A DNA stretch of 64,000 nucleotides from an uncultured Eubacteriales bacterium (GTDB lineage Bacteria; Bacillota; Clostridia; Oscillospirales; Acutalibacteraceae), in contig CAKSHM010000003.1 of assembly GCA_934457415.1 (NCBI GenBank), positions 177,585-241,584 on the forward strand. Reading direction: 5' to 3'. This document shows, piece after piece, positions 41,320-49,104 of the stretch; the first letter of the stretch is position 1; each line of letters opens with the position of its first letter. The notes beneath the pieces were generated by a model. That model was given only the letters and a program-made list of their open reading frames with translations, was not told the DNA's origin and ran no database searches. Both the position numbers and the translations under genes were made by a program.

Positions 41320-42168
41320 TTATATTTTATTTAATGTACCAAAGACTACCCTGTCATGACCAGACAGGTCTTTTTTAACGGTAACTCCGCTAAAGCCCCC
41401 GTTTTCCATTATCTCTTTAACATCCTTTGCCTGAGCGGCGCCTATCTCAAATACCAGCGTTCCGCCGTTTTCAAGTGAATTTCTATAATTCTTACAGATC
41501 GCCCTGTAAAACAAAAGTCCGTCGTCTCCGCCCAAAAGCGCGGTTTCGGGTTCAAAAGCAACCTCCGGCTGCAGCGACTTCATTTCTTCTTTCGTCACAT
41601 AAGGCGGATTGCTGACTATAAGCGCATATTTTTTATCCGACGCGTCCCCTTTTAAGGCGTCGCCCTGAACGATATGTATCGGAGCATTATTTTTTTCGGC
41701 ATTGGCTTTAAGATAATTTAAAGCCTCATTGTATTTTTCAAGCGCAGCAACCTCTGCGGTGGCTTCAAGCGCTAAGGTTATCGCGATACAGCCTGTTCCC
41801 GAGCAGATGTCAAGCACGGTTTTATTTTCACGGCTTTTAAGTTTTTCAAGGCATACCTCAATTACCGTCTCGGTATCCGGTCTGGGAATAAGCACTCCGG
41901 GACCCACCTTATAATCCCTTCCGAAAAAACTCCAATATCCTAAGATATACTGCAAAGGATATCTTATAAGCCTTTGCTTCAAAATCGCGGTAAGCAGATT
42001 TTGCTGATAGTCTGTAAGAGGCTTTGTATAATTCGAAAGAATTTGAGCGGAGGTATATCCCGTTACATGCTTTATAATAAGCTTCGCTTCATAGACATAA
42101 TCCTCAATGCCCGCATTTCCAAGCTCTTTTTTTAAGCCGTTATAGCTTTCAAATATCGTTTTGTTCAT
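41320..42168 (-). CDS. prmC: Release factor glutamine methyltransferase
   Basis: Methylates the GGQ glutamine of peptide release factors. 282 aa from ATG 42168; a longer frame within the DUF1385 gene is not supported. The N-terminal helical domain (1-95) ends in LQYILGYWSFFGRDY, then GVLIPRPDTETVIE, the SAM motif VLDICSGTGCIAI and the catalytic IVSNPPYVTKEE. It overlaps the DUF1385 gene by 20 bases; DUF1385-prmC is a frequent clostridial pair, usually with prfA nearby, though prfA is not next here (recA follows). Confidence 0.93.
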   Translation of the reverse strand: MNKTIFESYNGLKKELGNAGIEDYVYEAKLIIKHVTGYTSAQILSNYTKPLTDYQQNLLTAILKQRLIRYPLQYILGYWSFFGRDYKVGPGVLIPRPDTETVIEVCLEKLKSRENKTVLDICSGTGCIAITLALEATAEVAALEKYNEALNYLKANAEKNNAPIHIVQGDALKGDASDKKYALIVSNPPYVTKEEMKSLQPEVAFEPETALLGGDDGLLFYRAICKNYRNSLENGGTLVFEIGAAQAKDVKEIMENGGFSGVTVKKDLSGHDRVVFGTLNKI

Positions 42169-43147
42169 CTTCGGCGTCTTTCTTTTCGGTTTTATCCACA
42201 CTTCTGTCAACATCGGGTCTTTCAGGCTCGCAGGCTCTGAGCGCCGCGATCGCGACCTCTATCATAGAATCGTCCGGCTCCTTTGTAGTAAGCCTCTGAA
42301 GCCAAAGCCCCGGGGCAGAGACGATTTTAGTGAAAACATTATCATATTTTCCGCAGGCCCTGAGAATTTCATAGCCTGCTCCGCAGATAAGCGGAATAAG
42401 CAGAATTTTTATAAGCACCCAAAGCCATTTAATACTGTAAACAGCCAGACCGAAAAGTCCGCAGATAAGCTGAACAAGAATAGAAAAAAGCATGCTGACA
42501 AGAATCATCAGTATTAAAAACGAGGTCCCGCATCTCGGATGAAAGCGGCGCTGAGCCTTTACATTTTCCACCGTCATCTCAAGTCCTTTTTCATAACAGA
42601 AAATGGTTTTATGCTCCGCTCCGTGATACATAAACACTCTTTTTATATCCTTTGAAAGTGAAACGGCGGCGATATAGCCGACGAAAACCGCAAGCTTTAT
42701 CATCTGCTCTATAAACGATCTCACTACCGCTCCGAAGCTTACTCCCGCCAGCCTTTCAATGCCGCCCTCAATAAGTCTCGGAAGATAGATAAACAGAACA
42801 AGCGCCAAAGCAAATCCTAAAACCGAGCCTATTGCGGTTACCGCCGCGATAAGCTTTGAATCGGATTTTTTATCTTCCTTTTCGCCCTCTTCCTCGGCAA
42901 AGCCCGATTTATCGACCGAAATCATCATCGCCTTATAGCCCTCTTTCATAGACTCTATGTAGGTGACTATTCCTCGGATAACAGGAAGAGAAAAGAATTT
43001 ATATTTATCCTTAAGGCTTTTTTGCCCGACATGCGTTATATCTATTTCTCCGCTCTGAGTTCTTACGGCTATCGCCGTTTTTTCAGGGCTTTTCATCATA
43101 ATTCCCTCGATAAGCGCCTGACCGCCTATCGCCGTGTATTTACCCAT
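42149..43147 (-). CDS. DUF1385 (YqhQ-like) membrane protein
   Basis: 332 aa, COG3872. N-terminal GGQALIEGIMMKSPEK, KKSLKDKYKF-type text (QKSLKDKYKF) and VIRGIVTYIESMKEGYKAM are family hallmarks; two hydrophobic blocks (about 99-125 and 210-260) surround the invariant MYHGAEHKTIFCYE and RRFHPRCGTSF, whose His, Glu and Cys suggest a metal site. Function unknown. It sits one base after the histidine kinase gene and overlaps prmC. Confidence 0.88.
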   Translation of the reverse strand: MGKYTAIGGQALIEGIMMKSPEKTAIAVRTQSGEIDITHVGQKSLKDKYKFFSLPVIRGIVTYIESMKEGYKAMMISVDKSGFAEEEGEKEDKKSDSKLIAAVTAIGSVLGFALALVLFIYLPRLIEGGIERLAGVSFGAVVRSFIEQMIKLAVFVGYIAAVSLSKDIKRVFMYHGAEHKTIFCYEKGLEMTVENVKAQRRFHPRCGTSFLILMILVSMLFSILVQLICGLFGLAVYSIKWLWVLIKILLIPLICGAGYEILRACGKYDNVFTKIVSAPGLWLQRLTTKEPDDSMIEVAIAALRACEPERPDVDRSVDKTEKKDAEDEQNDI

Positions 43148-43148
43148 T

Positions 43149-44666
43149 TTATTCTCCTTTTAAAGAATCTGTTTCATTATCCGCCGTTATTTCGCTTTCG
43201 GCATTAACCTCAGGCGAATGCCCTTCGGTATTATCCAAAGCGGCCTCGCTCTCCTTTACTTCCTCGCAAAGAGGCAGAACTACCGTTACCGAGGTGCCGA
43301 CTCCCTCTGTGCTTTCAAGGAACAAAAGACCCTTATGCTGTTTTATTATTTCATCGGCAACCGCAAGGCCTATTCCGCTCCCGCGGACATTTTTATTTGA
43401 TTTAAAGAATTTTTCCTTAACATGGTCAATATCAGCCGCCGGAATTCCTACGCCCGTATCCTTAACCGTGATTCTAACGCAGCCCTCTTCCAGAATTTGC
43501 GTTATAAGCACAAGTCCGCCCTTTTCGGTGTATTTGACCGCGTTATCAATAATATTTATAAACACCTGCTTTAATCTGTCCGCATCCGCCTCGACGGTCG
43601 CACTTTCCGCCGGCTGCATAAAGCTTACTTCTATTCCCTGTTTTTTTGCAAGCTCTCCGTACATATCCACGGCGGTTTTTAAAAGCTCGGTGACATTTAC
43701 AGGCACCATATTGTTAACACTCAGTCTGCCGGACTGCATTCTCGAAAAATCAAGCAGCTCTTCAACAAGGTTTGAAAGTCTGTCTGCTTCGCTCAGCACG
43801 ACATCAAGCCCCCGTCTGACAAGCTCCTCGTCGGTTCCCAATGACATTTTCGCCGTTTCGCCCCAGCCGCGAATTGCCGTAAGCGGAGTCCGCAGCTCAT
43901 GCGAGACAGAGGAAATGAAATCGTTTTTTATGGTTTCCGCTTGGTCAAGCTCGGTCGCCATATAGTTAATCGTATCGCAAAGCTCGCCTATTTCATCATT
44001 CTTTTCAAGTTCAATTCTCGATTTGAAATCTCCGCCGGCAATTTTCCTTGCCATATTGCTGACATCTCTGATCGGTTTTACAATCGACTTTAAAAAGAAA
44101 ATTCCCGAAAATGCCGAAATTGCTATCGCAAACAGTCCTATCATAGACAAAAACAGCGTGACATCAGTTATTTTCCTGTTTACGGCAGTAAGCGAAGAAA
44201 CCCACCTGTAAGCCCCCAAGGTCTGACCCTCGGGATTTATAAGCACAGTGGTTCCTGCCACAATTTTTTCACCGCTATCGGTTGTTCCCTTTGAAATATA
44301 AGTTTTCTTCGGCGATTTGAGCGCAGCGTTATAATCTGACAAGACATTGCTCTCTGACTGAAAACCCGAGGTTGAAATAATCATCTGACCGTAGGAGTCG
44401 ATAATCTGAACCTCGATTTTATTTTTATATGCGAACGAATCGGAAATAGTGATAGCCGAATCGGTAAATGAGTTCGGATTGGTCGAGGAAAGAGCCTCAA
44501 ACTCATATGAATAATCCGAAGCAAGCGAGACGACACGCTCATTATAAACGGAAGAGAAAAAGGCGGAAAACGCCGTAACTGCAATTACCGTTACCGCTGC
44601 GCTGATTGCGAAAACCTCGGTAAACCATCGCACGGCAATGCTTTTAAAATGCAGTTCGAATTCCAT
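43149..44666 (-). CDS. Sensor histidine kinase (HAMP, extracellular sensor)
   Basis: 505 aa membrane kinase. Helix about 13-37, an extracellular domain of about 130 residues, a second helix (about 178-198), HAMP (about 200-250, KPIRDVSNMARKIAGGDF), HisKA with the phospho-acceptor in SSVSHELRTPLTAIRGWGE, and HATPase with IIDNAVKYTEKGG, VKDTGVGIPAADI and RGSGIGLAVADEI. ATG 44666 fits the AAGGAG site better than the GTG nine bases earlier. Its cognate response regulator is the previous gene, but repeat R3 separates them. The C-terminal 45 residues are acidic and probably disordered. Confidence 0.92.
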   Translation of the reverse strand: MEFELHFKSIAVRWFTEVFAISAAVTVIAVTAFSAFFSSVYNERVVSLASDYSYEFEALSSTNPNSFTDSAITISDSFAYKNKIEVQIIDSYGQMIISTSGFQSESNVLSDYNAALKSPKKTYISKGTTDSGEKIVAGTTVLINPEGQTLGAYRWVSSLTAVNRKITDVTLFLSMIGLFAIAISAFSGIFFLKSIVKPIRDVSNMARKIAGGDFKSRIELEKNDEIGELCDTINYMATELDQAETIKNDFISSVSHELRTPLTAIRGWGETAKMSLGTDEELVRRGLDVVLSEADRLSNLVEELLDFSRMQSGRLSVNNMVPVNVTELLKTAVDMYGELAKKQGIEVSFMQPAESATVEADADRLKQVFINIIDNAVKYTEKGGLVLITQILEEGCVRITVKDTGVGIPAADIDHVKEKFFKSNKNVRGSGIGLAVADEIIKQHKGLLFLESTEGVGTSVTVVLPLCEEVKESEAALDNTEGHSPEVNAESEITADNETDSLKGE

Positions 44667-44697
44667 TCCTTTCACTCCTTTTTATTTTAATTCCGCT

Positions 44698-44940
44698 TAA
44701 GCCTCCCTTTCCCTTATGGGAGGGGGACTTTTATATGTGCGCCTGTCGGCACTTGATAAACCTGAACCCTTCCGTCAAAGCTTCGCTTTGCCGCCTCCCC
44801 CTTCTAACTGAAGCGGAGGCTTTGGTCTCTGCAGAAACTGAAGTCAGGCTCCCTTCTTACTAAGAGGGGAGCTGTCGCGCTATAAGCGCGACTGAGGGGT
44901 ATTGTTTAGTACCTACCGTCCAGTATCTAATGTCTGTCTA
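44698..44940. repeat. Intergenic palindromic repeat element, copy R3 (inside two-component operon)
   Basis: About 240 bases between response regulator and kinase. On the minus strand the modules run: TAGACAGACATTAGATACTGG, CCCCTCAGTCGCGC-TTATA-GCGCGACAGCTCCCC (around 44862-44897), CTCTTAGTAAGAAGGGAGCC, GCCTCCGCTTC..GGGGGAGGC, CAAAGCGAAGCTTTG (44776-44790), GGAAGGGTTCAGG, a GTGCC-GACAG-GCGCAC hairpin and a final CCTCCC..GGGAGG hairpin (44702-44723). The response regulator stop TAG is the first triplet. Its stems could dampen read-through into the kinase gene. Confidence 0.8.
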
Positions 44941-45642
44941 CCCTAAGCTGTTCCATTTATATCCCATTCCCCAAACGGTAACGAGATATTTCGGTATTGA
45001 CGGGTCATCCTCTATTTTCATTCTGAGGCGCCTGATATTAACATCAACGATTTTTTCCTCGCCGTAATAATTTTCTCCCCAAACGATTTTAAGAAGCTCT
45101 GTTCTTGAAACGGGGGTATCGGGATGATTGAAAAAATGCTCGAGAATCTGAAACTCAACCTGAGTTATCTCAATATTTGCTCCGTTTTTATTAAGTGTAT
45201 GCTTTCTCATATTGAGCGCAAAGCATCCGAGCTTTATTTCATCACTTGAAAGCTTGGCCTGTTCAATCTGCAGACTTACTCTCCTGTACAGCGAATCTAC
45301 CCGTGCGAGCAGCTCTGACGGGGAAAAAGGCTTTGTAACATAGTCGTCCGCCCCAATCATCAGACCGCTTATTTTATCCATTTCCTGCGATTTCGCCGTG
45401 AGCATTATAATTCCCATTGTAGCGTTTTTTTCTCGGATTTTTTTACATACCGTAAATCCGTCTATCCCGGGCAACATAACATCAAGAAGCGCTATATCAA
45501 AGCCCTCTGTGTCGTTCTCGAAAATTTCCAAAGCTTCTTCTCCGCTTCCCGCCTGAACGACGGTATAGCCGGCTCTTGTAAGGTTTATGGCTTCAAATTC
45601 GCGGATTGCTTCTTCGTCTTCAACTATAAGTATCCTTTTCAT
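44938..45642 (-). CDS. OmpR/PhoB-type response regulator
   Basis: 234 aa. Receiver domain 1-120 with the acidic pocket VEDEEA, the phospho-acceptor in ALLDVMLPGIDG, the TAKS Thr and the YVTKPF Lys; winged-helix DNA-binding domain about 135-232 with EFQILEHFFNHP and VDVNIRRLRMKIEDD. Upstream neighbour is the FG-GAP lipoprotein gene (13-base gap). Its TAG stop is shared with the end of repeat R3. Regulon unknown. Confidence 0.94.
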   Translation of the reverse strand: MKRILIVEDEEAIREFEAINLTRAGYTVVQAGSGEEALEIFENDTEGFDIALLDVMLPGIDGFTVCKKIREKNATMGIIMLTAKSQEMDKISGLMIGADDYVTKPFSPSELLARVDSLYRRVSLQIEQAKLSSDEIKLGCFALNMRKHTLNKNGANIEITQVEFQILEHFFNHPDTPVSRTELLKIVWGENYYGEEKIVDVNIRRLRMKIEDDPSIPKYLVTVWGMGYKWNSLG

Positions 45643-45655
45643 AAAGAAATCTCCT

Positions 45656-46966
45656 TTACTGCCCGTACAGCTTAAACATCTGTCTTATCTGCGCGTCGGT
45701 AAGACCGAGCGAATCGGCGGCGGCGCTTTTCTTATAAAGATAGGTATATCCGCCGTTTCTGGTAAGAACCGAATAGCCCTTATATTCTTTTTTATCGTAT
45801 TGCTCACTTTTAAGGGTCAAAAGCTCAAATAACTTATTTTCGATCGTATCGGTTTCGGGATTATAGGAATAGATCTCCCGCCGTCTTAAATCGCTGTCCT
45901 TTTTAACGGCAATTTTGCCCATAAGCTTATCAGGCAAAACAACAATATAACCGTCAACCGTATTGACGACCGATGAGGTTTTAACTGTAAGCGCCTCGCC
46001 GTTATAGGTACACCAGTTTGTATAATACATAATTTCCTTGCTTTCAAGGTCCGCATTTTTAAGCGGCCCCGCTATCGGGATTTCTATGATTCCGTCATCG
46101 TTTATATCGTCGGCAAGTATTGAAGACTGTCTGACGGTCATAGTGTTTTCTCCGCTTCCGGCTGTATCAAGAAGTCCGTTTTTAAGCTCTCCCTTTTGCC
46201 AGAAAATTATTTCCGTTACGGCGCCTATGCCCTTTATTTCATCAATATAAACCGCCGCCTGTCCTGTTGACAGCACCGAAAGCTTAGGCTCTAAAACCGA
46301 TTTTGCGGATTTATCCATGGGGCATGCGCTGATTTTCGCAACCGAATTATCCTTGGCGGCAAAAAGCATAGCGGAATTGCTCTGGTCGGCAGGGGAAAGC
46401 AAGTGAACGAAAATATCCTGCTTACTGTCTCCGTTTAAATCGCAGCAAATAAATGTTGTATAGGGCTGCTCCAGCTGAGAAACAAGTTTTTTCTCGGTAA
46501 TCTTATAAACCGCCAGCTTTTTTTCTCCGGAGCCGAATATTTCCCAGCCGACGGCTATTTCTTTTATTCCGTCCCCGTCAATATCGCAGAACTCGACCTT
46601 TTCAACTCCTCCGGCGGTCACCTCAGCCGTACAAACGCTATTCCAAGCATTATTATCATAAGCTATCATATTTATGTGCATTTTTGTAAGCTCGTCACCG
46701 TCGGTGCTGTAAAAAGCAAAGGCTTCTTTTAAACCGTCGCCGTTTATATCCTCTAAAATAACGGCGCTCCGGCGGTTGCCCGCACTTGGATATTTAAGCG
46801 AATATCCTTTAGGCGCGCTTTTTTCAAGAGCGGATTTTATAGGCGACATGTCTCCGGAAAGCTGAGGCGGAGCTATAAGCTCTTCTGTGTCGGAACTGAA
46901 AAGCGCGCATGAGCAAAGACATAAGCACATACATGCCGCAAAAAACAGACAAAACAGTTTTTTCAT
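45656..46966 (-). CDS. Lipoprotein with FG-GAP/VCBS-like calcium repeats
   Basis: 436 aa. Signal peptide with a cysteine-rich end; LCSC20 is the likely lipobox. Four DxNGDG-type calcium loops, LEDINGDGLKEAF, CDIDGDGIKEIAV, CDLNGDSKQDIF and ADDINDDGIIEIP, mark a beta-propeller-like extracellular domain. No enzymatic motif. First gene of the lipoprotein-response regulator-kinase unit, so it may be an accessory sensor or a target of the system; that link is inference. A promoter lies at 47009-47037. Confidence 0.8.
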   Translation of the reverse strand: MKKLFCLFFAACMCLCLCSCALFSSDTEELIAPPQLSGDMSPIKSALEKSAPKGYSLKYPSAGNRRSAVILEDINGDGLKEAFAFYSTDGDELTKMHINMIAYDNNAWNSVCTAEVTAGGVEKVEFCDIDGDGIKEIAVGWEIFGSGEKKLAVYKITEKKLVSQLEQPYTTFICCDLNGDSKQDIFVHLLSPADQSNSAMLFAAKDNSVAKISACPMDKSAKSVLEPKLSVLSTGQAAVYIDEIKGIGAVTEIIFWQKGELKNGLLDTAGSGENTMTVRQSSILADDINDDGIIEIPIAGPLKNADLESKEIMYYTNWCTYNGEALTVKTSSVVNTVDGYIVVLPDKLMGKIAVKKDSDLRRREIYSYNPETDTIENKLFELLTLKSEQYDKKEYKGYSVLTRNGGYTYLYKKSAAADSLGLTDAQIRQMFKLYGQ

Positions 46967-47008
46967 TCACCCGACACCCGCCTTTTTAAACGAAGTAATT
47001 CAATATAG

Positions 47009-47037
47009 ATTATACCATATACTTATATAAAAATAAA
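47009..47037 (-). promoter_or_regulatory. Promoter of the lipoprotein-two-component unit
   Basis: Minus-strand TTTATT (47037-47032), 17 bases, TGG-TATAAT (-10 at 47014-47009, with extended TG). The -35 is weak. Confidence 0.5.
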
Positions 47038-47079
47038 GATTTTTTAATAAAAAACTTTATTTTTGTGTCATACGGTAAA

Positions 47080-47287
47080 TATCAGACTTAAAGAAACTTT
47101 TATTTGATTTTCGTGCCGTAAGGCACACAACTGTCTGATATCTAAAAGAATACCCCTCAGTCAGCTAACGCTGACAGCTCCCCTCTATATGCCGGCGCAT
47201 AAGAAGGGAGCCAAAAGCTTCCCCTAAAGACTACAGGGGAAGTGGATTTGCCGAAGGCAAAGACGATAGGCACACTATGGTCTATCC
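47080..47287. repeat. Intergenic palindromic repeat element, copy R4
   Basis: Plus-oriented copy in the 381-base gap between argH and the lipoprotein gene. Order: a short ATCAGACTTAAAG..GTGCCGTAAGGCACAC hairpin module ending CTGTCTGATATCTAAAAGAATA (stated as CTGATATCTAAAAG), then CCCCTCAGTCAGC-TAAC-GCTGACAGCTCCCC (47153-47182), TATGCCGGCGCATA (47188-47201), AGAAGGGAGCC, and CTTCCCCT..AGGGGAAG (47219-47242) with TTTGCCGAAGGCAAA (47248-47262). The rest of the gap holds the argH terminator and the lipoprotein promoter. Confidence 0.8.
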
Positions 47288-47298
47288 GACGAATATTT

Positions 47299-47336
47299 AA
47301 AAAACAACGGCTGACAGAATCAACCGTTGTTTTTTT
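47299..47336 (-). terminator. Terminator of argH
   Basis: AACAACGG/CCGTTGTT stem with A and T runs on either side, 13-base loop, placed 12 bases after the argH stop; it would work in both directions. Confidence 0.85.
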
Positions 47337-47347
47337 CATTTTACTTT

Positions 47348-48724
47348 TTAAATTTTTAATTGATTTTTTATTATCTCAATCTGTTTTTCAACCGAGCCGA
47401 GTCCTGTTCCGCCGCGGCTTATTCTTTTTGCCGCACAGTTTTCAAGCGAGATAAAATCATAAAGGTCGCTTTCAAAAAGCGGACTGAATTTTTTATATTC
47501 TTCCAAAGGCAGCTCTTCAAGCACGGTGTCCTTACCGCTGCAAAGATTTACTATTTCGCCCGAAAGCTTATAAGCGCTGCGAAACGGTAAACCCTTAATT
47601 ACGAGATAATCCGCGAGGTCGGTTGCGTTTATAAAGCCTTTGCCTGCCGCCTGTCTCATTTTATCGGTATCAGCTTTAAGGGTTAAAACCATTCCGTTTA
47701 AAACCTCAAGGCAGATTTTCACGGTTTCGCATGCGTCGAACACGCCCGCTTTATCCTCCTGCATATCCTTATTGTATGCAAGGGGCAGACCCTTAAGGGT
47801 TGTAAGTATTGCGGTAAGCTCGCCGTAGACCCTGCCGGTCTTTCCTCTTATAAGCTCCGCCATATCGGGATTTTTCTTTTGCGGCATTATCGAAGAGCCG
47901 GTTGTATAAGCGTCGTCTAGCCTTATAAAACCGAATTCAAAGCTTGACCAGAGAATAATCTCCTCGCAAAATCTTGAAAGGTGCATCATTAAAATCGAAA
48001 GGCAGCTCAAAAGCTCGGCTATAAAGTCTCTGTCGGAAACGCCGTCAATGGAATTTTCACATATTCCGTCAAACCCCAAAAGCTCTGCCTCATAAACTCT
48101 GTCGGTATTATAGGTAGTTCCCGCCAAGGCGCAGGAGCCTATCGGAGAAACATTCATTCTCTTTTTGCAGTCTGATATTCTTCCTATATCGCGCAAAAAC
48201 ATAAAGGCAAAAGACAGCAAATGATGTCCGAAAACAATCGGCTGAGCGCGCTGCAAATGAGTATACCCCGGCATTATCGCGCTTTTATATTCCTGCGCTC
48301 TCTTAGTCAGCGTTATTATATTTTCCTTTAAAAGCTCCGAAATTTCATCGCACTGCTTTTTAAGATAAAGCCTTGTATCTAAAGCCACCTGATCGTTTCT
48401 GCTCCTTGCGGTATGGAGCTTTTTGCCGGTTTCTCCTATCTTTTGTGTTAAACACTGTTCAACAAAAGTATGGATATCCTCGCTCGATTCGTCGATTTTA
48501 AGTTTTCCCGAATTAAGCTCCTCTAAAATCTTTTCAAGGCCCTCTGTAAGCGCCTTTCCCTCTTCCTCGGTTATAATTTTGCACTTTGAAAGCATTTTCG
48601 CATGTGCAATGCTCCCCTTTATATCTTCACTGTACATCAGCTTATCAATTCCTATGGATGAATTGAATTCCTCCGCCGTTTTATTTATCTCTCCGCTCGT
48701 TCTTCCTGCCCAAAGCTTAGCCAT
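47348..48724 (-). CDS. argH: Argininosuccinate lyase
   Basis: Cleaves argininosuccinate to arginine and fumarate. 458 aa from ATG 48724 behind AAAGGTGAT; a nine-codon upstream extension is not needed. MAKLWAGRTSGEI, TARSRNDQVALDTRLYL, GYTHLQRAQPI and the fumarase-family signature GSSIMPQKKNPD are intact. No argG or other arginine gene is adjacent. The gene has its own promoter with a long inverted repeat (48756-48802). Confidence 0.96.
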   Translation of the reverse strand: MAKLWAGRTSGEINKTAEEFNSSIGIDKLMYSEDIKGSIAHAKMLSKCKIITEEEGKALTEGLEKILEELNSGKLKIDESSEDIHTFVEQCLTQKIGETGKKLHTARSRNDQVALDTRLYLKKQCDEISELLKENIITLTKRAQEYKSAIMPGYTHLQRAQPIVFGHHLLSFAFMFLRDIGRISDCKKRMNVSPIGSCALAGTTYNTDRVYEAELLGFDGICENSIDGVSDRDFIAELLSCLSILMMHLSRFCEEIILWSSFEFGFIRLDDAYTTGSSIMPQKKNPDMAELIRGKTGRVYGELTAILTTLKGLPLAYNKDMQEDKAGVFDACETVKICLEVLNGMVLTLKADTDKMRQAAGKGFINATDLADYLVIKGLPFRSAYKLSGEIVNLCSGKDTVLEELPLEEYKKFSPLFESDLYDFISLENCAAKRISRGGTGLGSVEKQIEIIKNQLKI

Positions 48725-48755
48725 ATTATCACCTTTTGAATATTTATGCAAAATT

Positions 48756-48802
48756 AAATGTCTTTACCGCATTATTATACAGTAAAGACATTTAGAAGTC
48801 AA
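48756..48802 (-). promoter_or_regulatory. argH promoter with perfect 12-bp inverted repeat
   Basis: Minus-strand TTGACT (48802-48797), 17 bases, TATAAT (48779-48774). AAATGTCTTTAC (48756-48767) and its exact complement (48782-48793) flank the -10, 14 bases apart, a layout suited to a repressor operator. In RNA coming from valS-abrB the same sequence would fold into a hairpin and could end that transcript, though a T tract is lacking. Confidence 0.65.
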
Positions 48803-48815
48803 CAATTATAAATAA

Positions 48816-49088
48816 TTATTCTGCCGTTTTTTCCTCATCCCTCAAAAGCAGTTCAAGCTTTTCAATACATGACGGGCAGACGGTTATTCCGTTTAATTCC
48901 ACTCCGTCTGTAAGTCTGTCGCAAAAAGCGCAGGTGGGGCGGAATTTACGAAGGACTATATTGCCCCCGTCCATATATATTTCGACGCTGTCAATATTGG
49001 CCCTGAGACCCAGCTGACTCCTGATCTCTTTCGGGATAACAATTCTTCCCATACTGTCAAGCTGTCTGACAATTCCCGTTGATTTCAT
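48816..49088 (-). CDS. AbrB/SpoVT-type regulator with C-terminal zinc-ribbon-like part
   Basis: 90 aa. N-terminal swapped-hairpin AbrB domain (1-47: GIVRQLDSMGRIVIPKEIR) resembles the DNA-binding half of AbrB, Abh and SpoVT. The C-terminal half has CAFCDRLTDGVELNGITVCP with a second CPSC, so two CxxC pairs likely bind zinc. In related clostridial proteins this tail is common. It follows valS by 16 bases; targets unknown. Confidence 0.88.
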   Translation of the reverse strand: MKSTGIVRQLDSMGRIVIPKEIRSQLGLRANIDSVEIYMDGGNIVLRKFRPTCAFCDRLTDGVELNGITVCPSCIEKLELLLRDEEKTAE

Positions 49089-49104
49089 TGAAAACCGCCT
49101 CCGG

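Noticed and set aside
43294..43965. 223-codon plus-strand open frame opposite the histidine kinase
   Set aside because: It mirrors the kinase coding region, has no ribosome site and its Ser/Pro/Ala-rich text is typical of an antisense shadow.
47157..47339. 60-codon frame in the gap after argH
   Set aside because: Made of repeat R4 and the argH terminator.
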